Positions 1 to 7,657 of a stretch of DNA of 33,264 nt are shown here, piece after piece (positions within the stretch are counted from its first letter, which is position 1; every line of letters starts with the position of its first letter). A model generated the notes under the pieces. The model did no database searches and was not told where the DNA came from. It saw only the letters and a program-made list of their open reading frames with translations. The stretch spans positions 1-33,264 of IMG/VR virus record IMGVR_UViG_3300023174_002304. One strand, given 5' to 3'. The translations under genes were made by a program, and so were the position numbers. This DNA is from a virus.

Positions 1-1035
1 ATGGTACTTCGTTCTATTATTTTCTGTACTGTGATCTTTATTTGGATCGGTGCCAATGTAATGAATGTTTCTCTCATCATCAATAGAAAGAGCACCAAGT
101 AATCTACCACCCCAGCCAGAAGATGGATCGTATAGATTAATTTGTTCTTGTGATTTAAAATGTTCTGTATATCTTTCATACAAAAACTTTGCAGTCAATG
201 GAGGAAAGTTAACTGCATATTGACAGAATGAAACACGGAAGGCTTTTAGACCAACTGGAAATACTTTCTGATTCTTTTTAAACAAACGAATACGGAACAG
301 TTGTGCATCTTTGTGTTCGATGTTTGTGATAGAATTAGCAGGAACATTTAACTTCAATAAATCATCTTTACTAATTTGTAAATAGGTTTGATTCTTCAAG
401 TCTTCATTGTAACCAGTATACTCATTATCTGCATTCGTTGGTTCTAACCAATAGTCATGTGTATCATACGCACGAGCATTAGTTTCAAACCAAGCAATAA
501 AGTCTTCTGCTGATTTTGCAATGTATCTGTAACTACCAATATCATCAATCAATTGATTAGCTTTAATAGGCGTAGAGTGATGATAGAACGAATCTCTTTT
601 GAAATGTCGTGATGCATATGTTACAAACGTGTCTAACAATTCTTCTTTTGCAAAGAAGTCATAGATTGATTTGCCTTTGTTTACATCTTTGGTATAGTTG
701 ATGCGTGTCTTCATCATGGTTGGAAACCATTGGTTAACTGCATTACCAACATTTGATGTATTACGAATCACATCTTTCTCACCAGTCAATTCATCTTCAA
801 CAAGAAACTTACGAACAGGAAAAGAAGTCATCTCATTAAATTGATTAATAATTTCTAGTTCATTGTAACCAACTCTTGGCGGCTGACCTTTATCATCCCA
901 CAAACGAACAACTTCAGCTCTCATGTCAATCACCCATTGACGAAATTCATCTTTGGTCATCCAAAGTAGTTCTTCGAATTTCTTATTAACAGAAGACTCT
1001 AAGAGTTCAGTATTCTTTTCGTAAAAGTATTTCAT
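1..1035 (-). CDS. Methyltransferase-like protein, C-terminus cut by window edge
   Basis: The frame is open from the ATG at 1033-1035 to base 1, giving 345 residues with no stop, so the gene continues outside the window. The first 300 residues are not recognised. Near residues 302-325 there is a glycine-rich segment reading DPSSGWGGRLLGA followed by YIGTDPN. This looks like motif I and the following acidic strand of a class I SAM-dependent methyltransferase, of the kind seen in DNA or nucleobase methylases of phages. The catalytic motif would lie in the missing part, so the substrate cannot be inferred. The start codon overlaps the stop of the upstream acetyltransferase gene in a TAATG junction, which implies translational coupling at the end of the gp47-gp46 operon. 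Confidence 0.6.
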   Translation of the reverse strand, partial: MKYFYEKNTELLESSVNKKFEELLWMTKDEFRQWVIDMRAEVVRLWDDKGQPPRVGYNELEIINQFNEMTSFPVRKFLVEDELTGEKDVIRNTSNVGNAVNQWFPTMMKTRINYTKDVNKGKSIYDFFAKEELLDTFVTYASRHFKRDSFYHHSTPIKANQLIDDIGSYRYIAKSAEDFIAWFETNARAYDTHDYWLEPTNADNEYTGYNEDLKNQTYLQISKDDLLKLNVPANSITNIEHKDAQLFRIRLFKKNQKVFPVGLKAFRVSFCQYAVNFPPLTAKFLYERYTEHFKSQEQINLYDPSSGWGGRLLGALSIDDERNIHYIGTDPNKDHSTENNRTKYH

Positions 1036-1463
1036 TATATCTCATATTTGTAAACAGTACCAGGTATTGTACCTGATGCCCAATCAATCGAACCAACTTC
1101 TTTCATTCCATTCTTGACATAGAATGATCTAGCTCTATCGTTAGATGATCTCACAGTCAACCACACATTCGTATTTACTTCTTCGAAAAACTTGTTAAGT
1201 ACTTTAGAAGCATTACCGGCACCTTGAGATAAGGTAACAATCTGTCCAATGTGAGCATCACCTCTCACAGCTTCCATATTGCCGATCTTCTGTTTCTTTT
1301 TATAAACACCGAATATGATTACGACACCATCTTCGATTATAACATTGTTTGCTTCAATTTTGCGGCAAATATAATCTTGTCTAATGTGAGGAAAGTATGC
1401 CTTCGCATAAGGGGCAAATATAGATTTAATAGTATCTAAGTCGGCAATAGTTGCTAAATTCAT
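1035..1463 (-). CDS. GNAT-family N-acetyltransferase
   Basis: A 142-residue protein with the shape of a small GNAT acetyltransferase, which transfers acetyl from acetyl-CoA to an amine. The C-terminal third has the typical segment VWLTVRSSNDRARSFYVKNGM, in which a beta strand is followed by an N-x-x-A-x-x-F-Y-x-K-x-G-M helix and turn. The pyrophosphate-binding loop is less canonical: the region IVTLSQGAGNASKVL around residues 73-87 lies where Q/RxxGxG/A is expected. The substrate is unknown. The gene overlaps peptide deformylase upstream by 4 bases and the methyltransferase-like gene downstream by 1 base. Co-location with deformylase raises the possibility of N-terminal protein modification, but that is inference. 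Confidence 0.72.
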   Translation of the reverse strand: MNLATIADLDTIKSIFAPYAKAYFPHIRQDYICRKIEANNVIIEDGVVIIFGVYKKKQKIGNMEAVRGDAHIGQIVTLSQGAGNASKVLNKFFEEVNTNVWLTVRSSNDRARSFYVKNGMKEVGSIDWASGTIPGTVYKYEI

Positions 1464-2035
1464 TTTTTACTCATTCTTGTATGTTTCTTGATTCTCTTTT
1501 GTTGTTTCTCTTTTGCTATTTTTAAAGCAAGAGGACCAACATAGTCTGTAAATTTAACACCATTCATATGATCTAGTTCATGTAAGTAACATCTAGCTGT
1601 TAAACCAGTTAACTCAACTTGCGTAACTTTACCATCTTCTGCGGTGTATTCAACTTTAATTTTACTTGGTCTTTTTACCTTCAAATACAATCCAGGAAAT
1701 GAAAGACACCCTTCATTGTCATTTATAATATCTTCCGATATCTCTAATACTTTTGGATTGATACACACCATATCAAACGAGTCTTCATATCCTAAAACAA
1801 ACACTCTGGCTTTAATACCACATTGATTAGCAGAAAGACCAATACCACCATAAGCCTTTCTTGTAACTTTTAATTTCTTAATCAGTTGATGCAAATCGAA
1901 AGATGGTATTTCACCTTTGTATTCTGGCATTACTTCTAGTAGTAATGGATGTGTATCTGCATAGATTGGTAATGGTGTTATCTTTTCTTCTAGTAACCCA
2001 GCACCAGTATCGATTGTTAGTATTTCGCTACTCAT
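1460..2035 (-). CDS. def: Peptide deformylase
   Basis: Removes the N-formyl group from nascent proteins using a bound metal. All three family motifs are intact: GIGLSANQ at residues 64-71 (motif 1), EGCLS at 108-112 with the metal-binding Cys110, and HELDH at 152-156 with the two metal-binding His and the catalytic Glu. At 191 residues it is slightly longer than most phage versions, having a conventional N-terminal region and a lysine/arginine-rich tail (KEKQQKRIKKHTRMSKK). Phage deformylases are known from marine cyanophages, where they are thought to support rapid maturation of host or phage proteins. The gene overlaps gp46 by 4 bases (ATGA) and the downstream acetyltransferase by 4 bases, so it is translated within the recombination operon. 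Confidence 0.95.
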   Translation of the reverse strand: MSSEILTIDTGAGLLEEKITPLPIYADTHPLLLEVMPEYKGEIPSFDLHQLIKKLKVTRKAYGGIGLSANQCGIKARVFVLGYEDSFDMVCINPKVLEISEDIINDNEGCLSFPGLYLKVKRPSKIKVEYTAEDGKVTQVELTGLTARCYLHELDHMNGVKFTDYVGPLALKIAKEKQQKRIKKHTRMSKK

Positions 2036-3744
2036 TTTAATACCCTTGAAAAATTCTTTTCTTTACCAAATTTAATTACATTCAAAAACTTATCTTGTAG
2101 AATATCACCTTTGTGTGATATAACAAACAGATTAACACCATCAAGCATGTGAAGTATCTTCATCAGTTCTTCTGTGCCATTAGTATCTAGGCTTGAATCA
2201 AATGTCTCATCAAGTATCAACAGATTGGTGTTTGCAGAGTTCTTTAACTTTGCAACAGCACGCCATGTCAACATCAATGCCATATCAATACGTTGTTTCT
2301 CACCTTCAGAAAAGTTATGATAAGAAAAATCATCACGATGCCTTGACTTGATAGTTTCTTTAAACGATTCATCAAGATTAAAGTTCACAAAGAAATCTAA
2401 TGATGATAAATATTTGTTTACTAGTTTATTAATTACTGGTAAATACTGACGAATGATTTTCGTTTTAATACCTGTGTCTTTCAATAAACCAGAGGCTGTT
2501 TCGTAATATGTTTTTTCTTCTATTAATACTTTTAAGTCTGATTCTAGTTGTTTCAACTGACTTGCGAGTTCTTGCAGCTGTATCTCTTGTTGCTGTGTTG
2601 AACCTTTTGTCTCTTTCAATGCCGCAACTTCTTTCTGTATTTTAGAAATATACTTGTTGACTTCATTGATTGTTGTATTCTTAGTTGCAATTTCAATTTG
2701 CAATTTCTGAATTGCCTTTTGAGTCTCAGCAATCTTATTAAGTTTATCTTGTTCTTCTAATAACTTAGTCTCAAGGTCTTTTAAACCCAATTCACATTGG
2801 GTTGTTTTCGTTTGCAAAGACTGTATCTGTCCTTCTTTAAACTCGGTGGCAATGGACTGCCTACATGTTGGACAATCATCATTGTGTTGAAAGAAACTAA
2901 TATCTTTCTGAAACTTGGAGAGGTTGCTTTCAATCTGCGATTCAAGTTTTCCAAGCTTCTTGACTTTACTCTCAGTTTCAACCTGTAGTGCCACATCGGC
3001 AGAGTAGACCTCAACTTGTCCTGAGATGTTAGCAATTTCTTCATGTAAGGCTTGTATGGTTTGGTTGCTATTAAGTATCTCACTCTCATACTCTTTCACC
3101 TTTTCATCGTTGTTTTGTTTTACTTCATCAATATGTTTTTTACCTAAATCATATTTCTGTTGTGTCAAATCTATATCATACTTTGTTACAGTAATAGTTT
3201 CTTTATTGATACCCATTTTCTCTCTAACAATAGAATTCATTGTAGAGAAGATTTGAATGTCAAGTAAGTCTTCAATGATAGCTCTTCTATCAGAAGAAGA
3301 TAACTGCATGAATGGTGTAAATGATGCAGAACCTAAAATTACAATCTGAGTAAATGATTTGTAATTTAGTTTAAGAATAAACTTCTCAAGGTATTCTTGA
3401 TAGTCTCTTGCGGCTGCATCTTGATTGACAAGTTCACCATCACAATAAATCTCAAAGACATTTGGTTTAATACCACGAATGACTTTGTATGATTTGTTGT
3501 TTGAATCAAATTCTACTTCAACGACACAATCTTTTTGATTGATTGAATTGAGTAGCTGCGGTTTATTGATACTGCGGAATGCTTTACCAAACAAGGCAAA
3601 ACACAATGCATCAAGCATCGTACTCTTACCCGAGCCGTTTTCTCCAACAACAAGAGTGTTGGAGTTATTATATAAGTTTATCTCAGTAAAATAATTTCCA
3701 GTTGAAAGAAGATTCTTCCAACGTACATAACGAAAAATAATCAT
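2032..3744 (-). CDS. 46: gp46 recombination endonuclease ATPase subunit (Rad50/SbcC-like)
   Basis: ATPase partner of gp47 in the exonuclease complex that resects DNA ends for recombination-dependent replication and helps degrade host DNA. The order of parts is that of an SMC-like ATPase: Walker A GENGSGKS at residues 34-41, a long coiled coil on either side of a zinc hook CPTCRQ (Cys291 and Cys294), the ABC signature FSEGEKQR at 478-485, Walker B LLILDE at 508-513 with the D-loop after it, and an H-loop ISHK near 542. The length of 570 residues is close to that of T4 gp46 (560). It follows the oxygenase gene with no gap (the ATG begins at 3744 directly after the stop at 3745-3747) and precedes deformylase. 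Confidence 0.97.
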   Translation of the reverse strand: MIIFRYVRWKNLLSTGNYFTEINLYNNSNTLVVGENGSGKSTMLDALCFALFGKAFRSINKPQLLNSINQKDCVVEVEFDSNNKSYKVIRGIKPNVFEIYCDGELVNQDAAARDYQEYLEKFILKLNYKSFTQIVILGSASFTPFMQLSSSDRRAIIEDLLDIQIFSTMNSIVREKMGINKETITVTKYDIDLTQQKYDLGKKHIDEVKQNNDEKVKEYESEILNSNQTIQALHEEIANISGQVEVYSADVALQVETESKVKKLGKLESQIESNLSKFQKDISFFQHNDDCPTCRQSIATEFKEGQIQSLQTKTTQCELGLKDLETKLLEEQDKLNKIAETQKAIQKLQIEIATKNTTINEVNKYISKIQKEVAALKETKGSTQQQEIQLQELASQLKQLESDLKVLIEEKTYYETASGLLKDTGIKTKIIRQYLPVINKLVNKYLSSLDFFVNFNLDESFKETIKSRHRDDFSYHNFSEGEKQRIDMALMLTWRAVAKLKNSANTNLLILDETFDSSLDTNGTEELMKILHMLDGVNLFVISHKGDILQDKFLNVIKFGKEKNFSRVLK

Positions 3745-4395
3745 TTATCTAAATTTCGGACCATTAACCCACACAACAAGAGATTTACGAACACCTTTAG
3801 TTACAGGTTTAACACGGTGAATCATAAAAGAAGGAAACAAAATTAATTTACCTTTACCTGTTGGAATTGTTTCTGCGTCTTTTTCTTGGCCATTATTAAT
3901 TTGAAATTCACCACCTTCAAAATCATCATTCAATACCAGAGTAACAGAAAGCTTTCTAGTCTCAAACATAGTTGTAGGTTTATTTGAGCCCATAATAGTA
4001 TCCATATGGTAATCGTATTTCCCACCTTCAAACGATTGATATTCTGTATATTGGAATGAATCATATCCATTCAAATCATAATTAAAAAATTGTTCATTCA
4101 AAGCTTCAACAACATAATTAATTCTCTGAAAGATCCATAATGTGTTTTCATTCTTCGGATCATAATTATAAAACTTCACATCCGATACACGAACTTCATC
4201 ATTTACAGTTTGTGTAACTTCACCTGTAATCGGATCTTTTTTGCCTACAGTTGTGCCTCTTTCGACACCCTGTTCTGTAAAATACTTACATACTTTATCA
4301 AGTTCTTCTGAATTAAAAGCTCCATCCCAATATGCCCACGGATATGATATACCGGCTCGTTCAATTGGGTTATTAAAAATTTTAGTGTATCCCAT
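3745..4395 (-). CDS. 2OG-Fe(II) oxygenase (PKHD/prolyl-hydroxylase type)
   Basis: A 216-residue non-haem iron dioxygenase. The iron triad and the 2-oxoglutarate anchor are visible: His130 and Asp132 in YHMDT, His193 in MIHRV, and Arg203 ten residues later in GVRKSL. The GGEF segment between them (about 161-164) is typical of the PKHD hydroxylase family. Such genes are abundant in T4-like cyanophages, but their substrates are mostly unknown. Here it sits between gp47 and gp46, which form one enzyme complex, and its start shares one base with the gp47 stop. It is therefore expressed with the recombination genes. Whether it acts on protein, nucleic acid or a small metabolite cannot be told. Confidence 0.9.
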   Translation of the reverse strand: MGYTKIFNNPIERAGISYPWAYWDGAFNSEELDKVCKYFTEQGVERGTTVGKKDPITGEVTQTVNDEVRVSDVKFYNYDPKNENTLWIFQRINYVVEALNEQFFNYDLNGYDSFQYTEYQSFEGGKYDYHMDTIMGSNKPTTMFETRKLSVTLVLNDDFEGGEFQINNGQEKDAETIPTGKGKLILFPSFMIHRVKPVTKGVRKSLVVWVNGPKFR

Positions 4396-5474
4396 TATTC
4401 TGTTCTCTCTGTATTTAATGCTTCAACATATAGTTCACGCATTACGGTTTTAAGTTTCTCTGGTTCAACTTTTAATGCCAAGTTGTCAATATACTTAGAC
4501 AAGATAGTCATTGTATCTTCTGCTTGATCGATGATATCTTGATCCATATCAATCAAGTTGTCTGTAAAGTCTTCAACGATTGATATATCTGCTACTTGAG
4601 CTTTATATAAGTTATCAAGCACAGTATCAAACAAATAAGGATTTTGTTTATTAAGAACTACAACTTTGACAAAACTGTCTTTGTGTTGGTCAAAATCATA
4701 TGTCTTCCAAAATTCAAAATCATTTACTGTATCATCATATGTAATCTTATAAAACATCTTATATGGATTAGGCACAAAAGTTAATTCTCTTGTATCAGTA
4801 TCAAAGATATGAAAACCTCTTTGGTCATTATAATCAGCCCAAGTCATCTCATATTGATTACCGAGATAGAAGATTGTTCCATCATTTGATTTGTGATGGA
4901 AGTGACCAGATAAGACCATATCAAATCTATCAAACATTTTCTTATCTAGACCTTGTAGGCACACATTGCCACGATCCATTTCAAATCCAGCAATTTCAAA
5001 ATGGCCAAAAACTAAATTGACTTCAGCGTTCTTTAAAAGATGTACACTTCTGTCATAGTTGTCATCACATATCCATGGCATTAAAAGAATATCAACACCA
5101 TCAAATGTTGCAATCTTTGGATTCTCATAGATAAAAGGTTCATTTACTTTATCATATGTTGTGCATAGATTGTTTACGGCATTTACTCTATTGGTATTTT
5201 TATAGTATGTGTCGTGATTACCAATCAGTATGTGTGTGTCAATATTGTTATCCCAAAATCTACGCATAAATCGATTTTGGAAATCATCTGCAATTTTATG
5301 ATTGATAAATTTTCTACGATCAAGAACATCACCGAGATGTATACATGTTTTAATGTTATGTTCGGCTAAGTATGGAAAGAATATGTTATCCCAAAACTTA
5401 AAGAAGTATTCATTGAATATTAGATTGTCGCCTCTTGCGCCAAAATGGGTATCATTTATTAAAGCTATTTTCAT
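4395..5474 (-). CDS. 47: gp47 recombination endonuclease nuclease subunit (Mre11/SbcD-like)
   Basis: Metallophosphoesterase nuclease that works with gp46. The five phosphoesterase motifs are present: DTH (Asp8, His10), HLGD (Asp49), GNHD (Asn86, His87), GHFE (His158) and SGHFHH (His191, His193). The length of 359 residues matches the family (T4 gp47 is 339). The start at 5474 is supported because the first beta strand MKIALINDTH begins exactly at this ATG, as in homologues. No Shine-Dalgarno is visible upstream; instead two tandem TATAAT sequences lie at 5477-5488 and a consensus -35 lies 17 bases further up. Its mRNA is therefore expected to be nearly leaderless. Confidence 0.97.
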   Translation of the reverse strand: MKIALINDTHFGARGDNLIFNEYFFKFWDNIFFPYLAEHNIKTCIHLGDVLDRRKFINHKIADDFQNRFMRRFWDNNIDTHILIGNHDTYYKNTNRVNAVNNLCTTYDKVNEPFIYENPKIATFDGVDILLMPWICDDNYDRSVHLLKNAEVNLVFGHFEIAGFEMDRGNVCLQGLDKKMFDRFDMVLSGHFHHKSNDGTIFYLGNQYEMTWADYNDQRGFHIFDTDTRELTFVPNPYKMFYKITYDDTVNDFEFWKTYDFDQHKDSFVKVVVLNKQNPYLFDTVLDNLYKAQVADISIVEDFTDNLIDMDQDIIDQAEDTMTILSKYIDNLALKVEPEKLKTVMRELYVEALNTERTE

Positions 5475-5482
5475 AGATTATA

Positions 5483-5511
5483 ATTATATAACAAATCAAC
5501 TTGAGTGTCAA
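5483..5511 (-). promoter_or_regulatory. Consensus sigma70-type early promoter for gp47 operon
   Basis: On the minus strand, TTGACA (5511-5506) and TATAAT (5488-5483) are separated by exactly 17 bases. A second TATAAT follows immediately at 5482-5477. The TGA stop of gp55 is embedded in the -35 hexamer. Predicted transcription starts about 5477-5475, one to five bases before the gp47 ATG at 5474. Confidence 0.88.
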
Positions 5512-6059
5512 GCGGATTCGGGTATATCTTCAATAAATTTTTCAAGGCCTTTTACTTTGCCTTCTTTTTTCTTCCGTTTACTTTCTTCAAAGTTATGAAT
5601 GAATTCGGAAATGTTATCATACATTTGGAACTGTTTCATATGGCCATCGGAATCTTCATACATCTCATACTCATCTAGAATGCCATATTGTTCTGTTGCC
5701 TTGTACTTAACATACAATTGTTTTTTCTCTTTCATAATCCTACGAAGGAAGGCAAAGTAAATAATCTGTGTGAAGTAGGCAAAAGGATTACTACTCTTGG
5801 TAGGATCAAAGTTGCGGAAATACATTAAACAGTTTTCGATGCCATCTGAAATCATTTCATCACGGAAAGAATATGAGATGAAGTTTGGCTTGCGTGATAA
5901 GTGTTCAGCAATTTTTAGAAAACACTCACCAATATAATTTGGTATTCTAGGGTCTTCTTTGCCATTAGATTTTGCTTCGTCACACAATTTACGATATTCT
6001 ACTAACGCAGCCAAGAAATCTGCATTGTTAATATAGTGTTTTGGTTTCTTTTCACTCAT
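5508..6059 (-). CDS. 55: gp55 late-transcription sigma factor
   Basis: A 183-residue homologue of T4 gp55 (185 residues), the small sigma factor that lets host RNA polymerase recognise the TATAAATA late box, together with the sliding clamp. The region around residues 60-115 (RDEMISDGIENCLMYFRNFD, then NPFAYFTQIIYFAFLRRI and a basic stretch) corresponds to the sigma region 2 core-binding and -10 recognition helices. Late boxes are indeed visible in front of the head and tail genes of this window. The start overlaps the stop of the upstream oxygenase by 4 bases (ATGA). The stop codon lies within the -35 element of the next promoter, so gp55 ends exactly where the early gp47 unit begins. Confidence 0.93.
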   Translation of the reverse strand: MSEKKPKHYINNADFLAALVEYRKLCDEAKSNGKEDPRIPNYIGECFLKIAEHLSRKPNFISYSFRDEMISDGIENCLMYFRNFDPTKSSNPFAYFTQIIYFAFLRRIMKEKKQLYVKYKATEQYGILDEYEMYEDSDGHMKQFQMYDNISEFIHNFEESKRKKKEGKVKGLEKFIEDIPESA

Positions 6060-6658
6060 AAGTTACTTTCGAAAAGTTTTGCTTTGATTGTTCGTTTATC
6101 ATATTTGTATTCCGGGTAAGGTCCATTTTTATCAACATAGTGCATGAATACTTGCCCCATTCTATAATCGGAAGGTCCTTCACATATTTCACGCCAGTGT
6201 GTTAACTCACAGCCACGGTACACGATTGCGTCACCTTTGTCAAGCGAATACTCTTTATCTATCATCCATATTGGCCAGTTGTACCCACCGGTATCTCCTA
6301 ACTTCATTGTTAAAGAAATTTCACATGAAGGTCTGTCTCTATGTGCTTTCAATTCATTACCTGGTTTATACAAACGAGTATAAGTATATGTAGGAAACAA
6401 TTCAAGGCCTGTAACTTCTTCCATTTTAGGTCGCATATGTTTCATTAAAGAATCAAATGCAAGATCACCATGCCTTGAACCAAATGATCCTGGTACTTGT
6501 TCATCACCTTGAATAGCAACTTTATTAATACCACCCATCACAATAGCATGACTTGAGAATCGTAGGTACTCAAACAGATAATCTGCTACTTCAGATGTAA
6601 TAAAATTTTTGACAAGAACATAGCCCTGTTCTTTAAATGTTTCGGCATAGTTATTCAT
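6056..6658 (-). CDS. 2OG-Fe(II) oxygenase, second copy
   Basis: A 200-residue dioxygenase distinct from the one between gp47 and gp46. The triad is His106 and Asp108 in AHRDRP, His154 in LTHWRE, with Arg166 in YRMGQ as the likely 2-oxoglutarate anchor. The N-terminus (YAETFKEQGYVLVKNFI) resembles the entry helix and strand of phytanoyl-CoA or prolyl-4-hydroxylase-like phage proteins. A Shine-Dalgarno (AGAAGGAA) lies before the ATG. It is the first gene after the 71-base gap that holds the divergent promoter pair, and it is translationally coupled to gp55 downstream, so it should be made together with the late sigma factor. The substrate is unknown. Confidence 0.88.
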   Translation of the reverse strand: MNNYAETFKEQGYVLVKNFITSEVADYLFEYLRFSSHAIVMGGINKVAIQGDEQVPGSFGSRHGDLAFDSLMKHMRPKMEEVTGLELFPTYTYTRLYKPGNELKAHRDRPSCEISLTMKLGDTGGYNWPIWMIDKEYSLDKGDAIVYRGCELTHWREICEGPSDYRMGQVFMHYVDKNGPYPEYKYDKRTIKAKLFESNL

Positions 6659-6675
6659 ATTTCCTTCTATTCAGC

Positions 6676-6704
6676 TTGACAAGTGTTTGTGGTTATCATA
6701 TAAT
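6676..6704 (+). promoter_or_regulatory. Perfect sigma70 consensus promoter on the plus strand
   Basis: TTGACA at 6676-6681 and TATAAT at 6699-6704 with a 17-base spacer, reading rightwards against every gene in the window. Predicted start near 6711. No gene follows on this strand, so the transcript would be antisense to the 3' end of the SDR gene at 6730-7656. The -10 lies in the inverted repeat ATCAT-ATA-ATGAT at 6695-6707. Confidence 0.75.
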
Positions 6705-6723
6705 GATGGTGTTCCGCCGTTAA
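6695..6723 (-). promoter_or_regulatory. Weaker minus-strand sigma70-like promoter for oxygenase-gp55
   Basis: On the minus strand TTAACG (6723-6718, 4 of 6 consensus) and TATGAT (6700-6695, 5 of 6) are 17 bases apart. The -10 overlaps that of the plus-strand promoter by two bases, so polymerase could occupy only one at a time. Predicted start near 6688, giving a leader of about 30 bases before the oxygenase ATG at 6658. Confidence 0.5.
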
Positions 6724-6729
6724 GATTAA

Positions 6730-7656
6730 TTATATGTTACCATAAACTGTGTTACGAATCATTCTATAACCTTTAATTAACTCTTGAATCCCAGCATCTA
6801 GACTCATCTGAGTTTTAAAGCCTGTAGATTCTATCTTGTCGTTAGACACAATGTAATTACGTTGGTCAGGGTCTTTACCCACTTCTGCTTCCATAAAGGT
6901 AAATGTAGGGATGTATTTCTGAATAATCTCACACAGTTCTTTCTTAGAGATATTAGCTTCAGAAAGTCCCACGTTATATACTTGATTCTTCATACTATCA
7001 TATTTATTGATTGCGTGTATGAATGCATTTGATATATCGCAAACATGTATGTAATTTCTTTTGAAATGTCCTTCAAATAGAATTGTGAATCCGTCTTTAA
7101 CGGCACGATGCACAAAATCATTTACCAACAAATCAATACGCATACGAGGTGACATGCCAAACACAGTCGCCAATCTATAGCTAATTGTATTTGAATGGTC
7201 GAGTAATCGTTTCTCTACTTCTACTTTATCTATCGCATAACGAGAAATAGGATTCAATGCAGATTCCTCAGTACAGTATGTACCAGTACCATATGCACTA
7301 TTTGTTGTTGGCATAATAACAATCTGTTCTTTCGATAGATTATCAATCATCATAAAGATGGCATCTTTGTTTGTAGATGTTGCACCAATAGGATCTTTAT
7401 TGCACAACGGTGCACCAACATATGCAGCCAAAGGAATGATAATGTCTGCTTGTTTCAACAATGGAAACAAATCATGTTTAAGACGAACATCACCATTGTA
7501 CACATTGAATTTTTTGTTTGCACATAACTGATTCAATGATGTTTGTCCATACATGAAGTTATCAAGTACAGTTACATTATGTCCCTCATTCAACAGATTC
7601 GGCACAAGTATTGAACCAATATAACCTGCACCACCTGTTACTAAAATATTTGCCAT
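6730..7656 (-). CDS. NAD(P)-dependent SDR sugar epimerase/reductase
   Basis: A 308-residue extended short-chain dehydrogenase of the nucleotide-sugar epimerase/dehydratase group. The N-terminal Rossmann motif is TGGAGYIGS (residues 7-15). The active-site segment is TTNSAYG followed by YAIDK, giving the Tyr-x-x-x-Lys pair. There is no Thr-Asp-Glu triad of the 4,6-dehydratases, so a C4 epimerase or 4-keto reductase is more likely than a dehydratase. It begins one base after the stop of the ColD-like gene, with AAGGT as ribosome binding site. ColD is paired with the SDR ColC in colitose synthesis, so this may be the reductase/epimerase acting after the dehydratase. It is the last gene of the accessory block before the gap at 6659-6729. 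Confidence 0.88.
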   Translation of the reverse strand: MANILVTGGAGYIGSILVPNLLNEGHNVTVLDNFMYGQTSLNQLCANKKFNVYNGDVRLKHDLFPLLKQADIIIPLAAYVGAPLCNKDPIGATSTNKDAIFMMIDNLSKEQIVIMPTTNSAYGTGTYCTEESALNPISRYAIDKVEVEKRLLDHSNTISYRLATVFGMSPRMRIDLLVNDFVHRAVKDGFTILFEGHFKRNYIHVCDISNAFIHAINKYDSMKNQVYNVGLSEANISKKELCEIIQKYIPTFTFMEAEVGKDPDQRNYIVSNDKIESTGFKTQMSLDAGIQELIKGYRMIRNTVYGNI

Positions 7657-7657
7657 A

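Noticed and set aside
1034-1039. TATAAT in front of the methyltransferase-like gene
   Set aside because: It overlaps the start codon and has no -35 at 16-18 bases; it arises from the TAATG junction.
2781-3089. Second minus-strand frame inside gp46
   Set aside because: It lies wholly within the coiled coil of gp46 in another frame; no start signal or family resemblance.
6996-7003. AATAAATA inside the SDR gene
   Set aside because: Internal to coding sequence with no gene start nearby; explained by Asn/Lys codons in an AT-rich gene.
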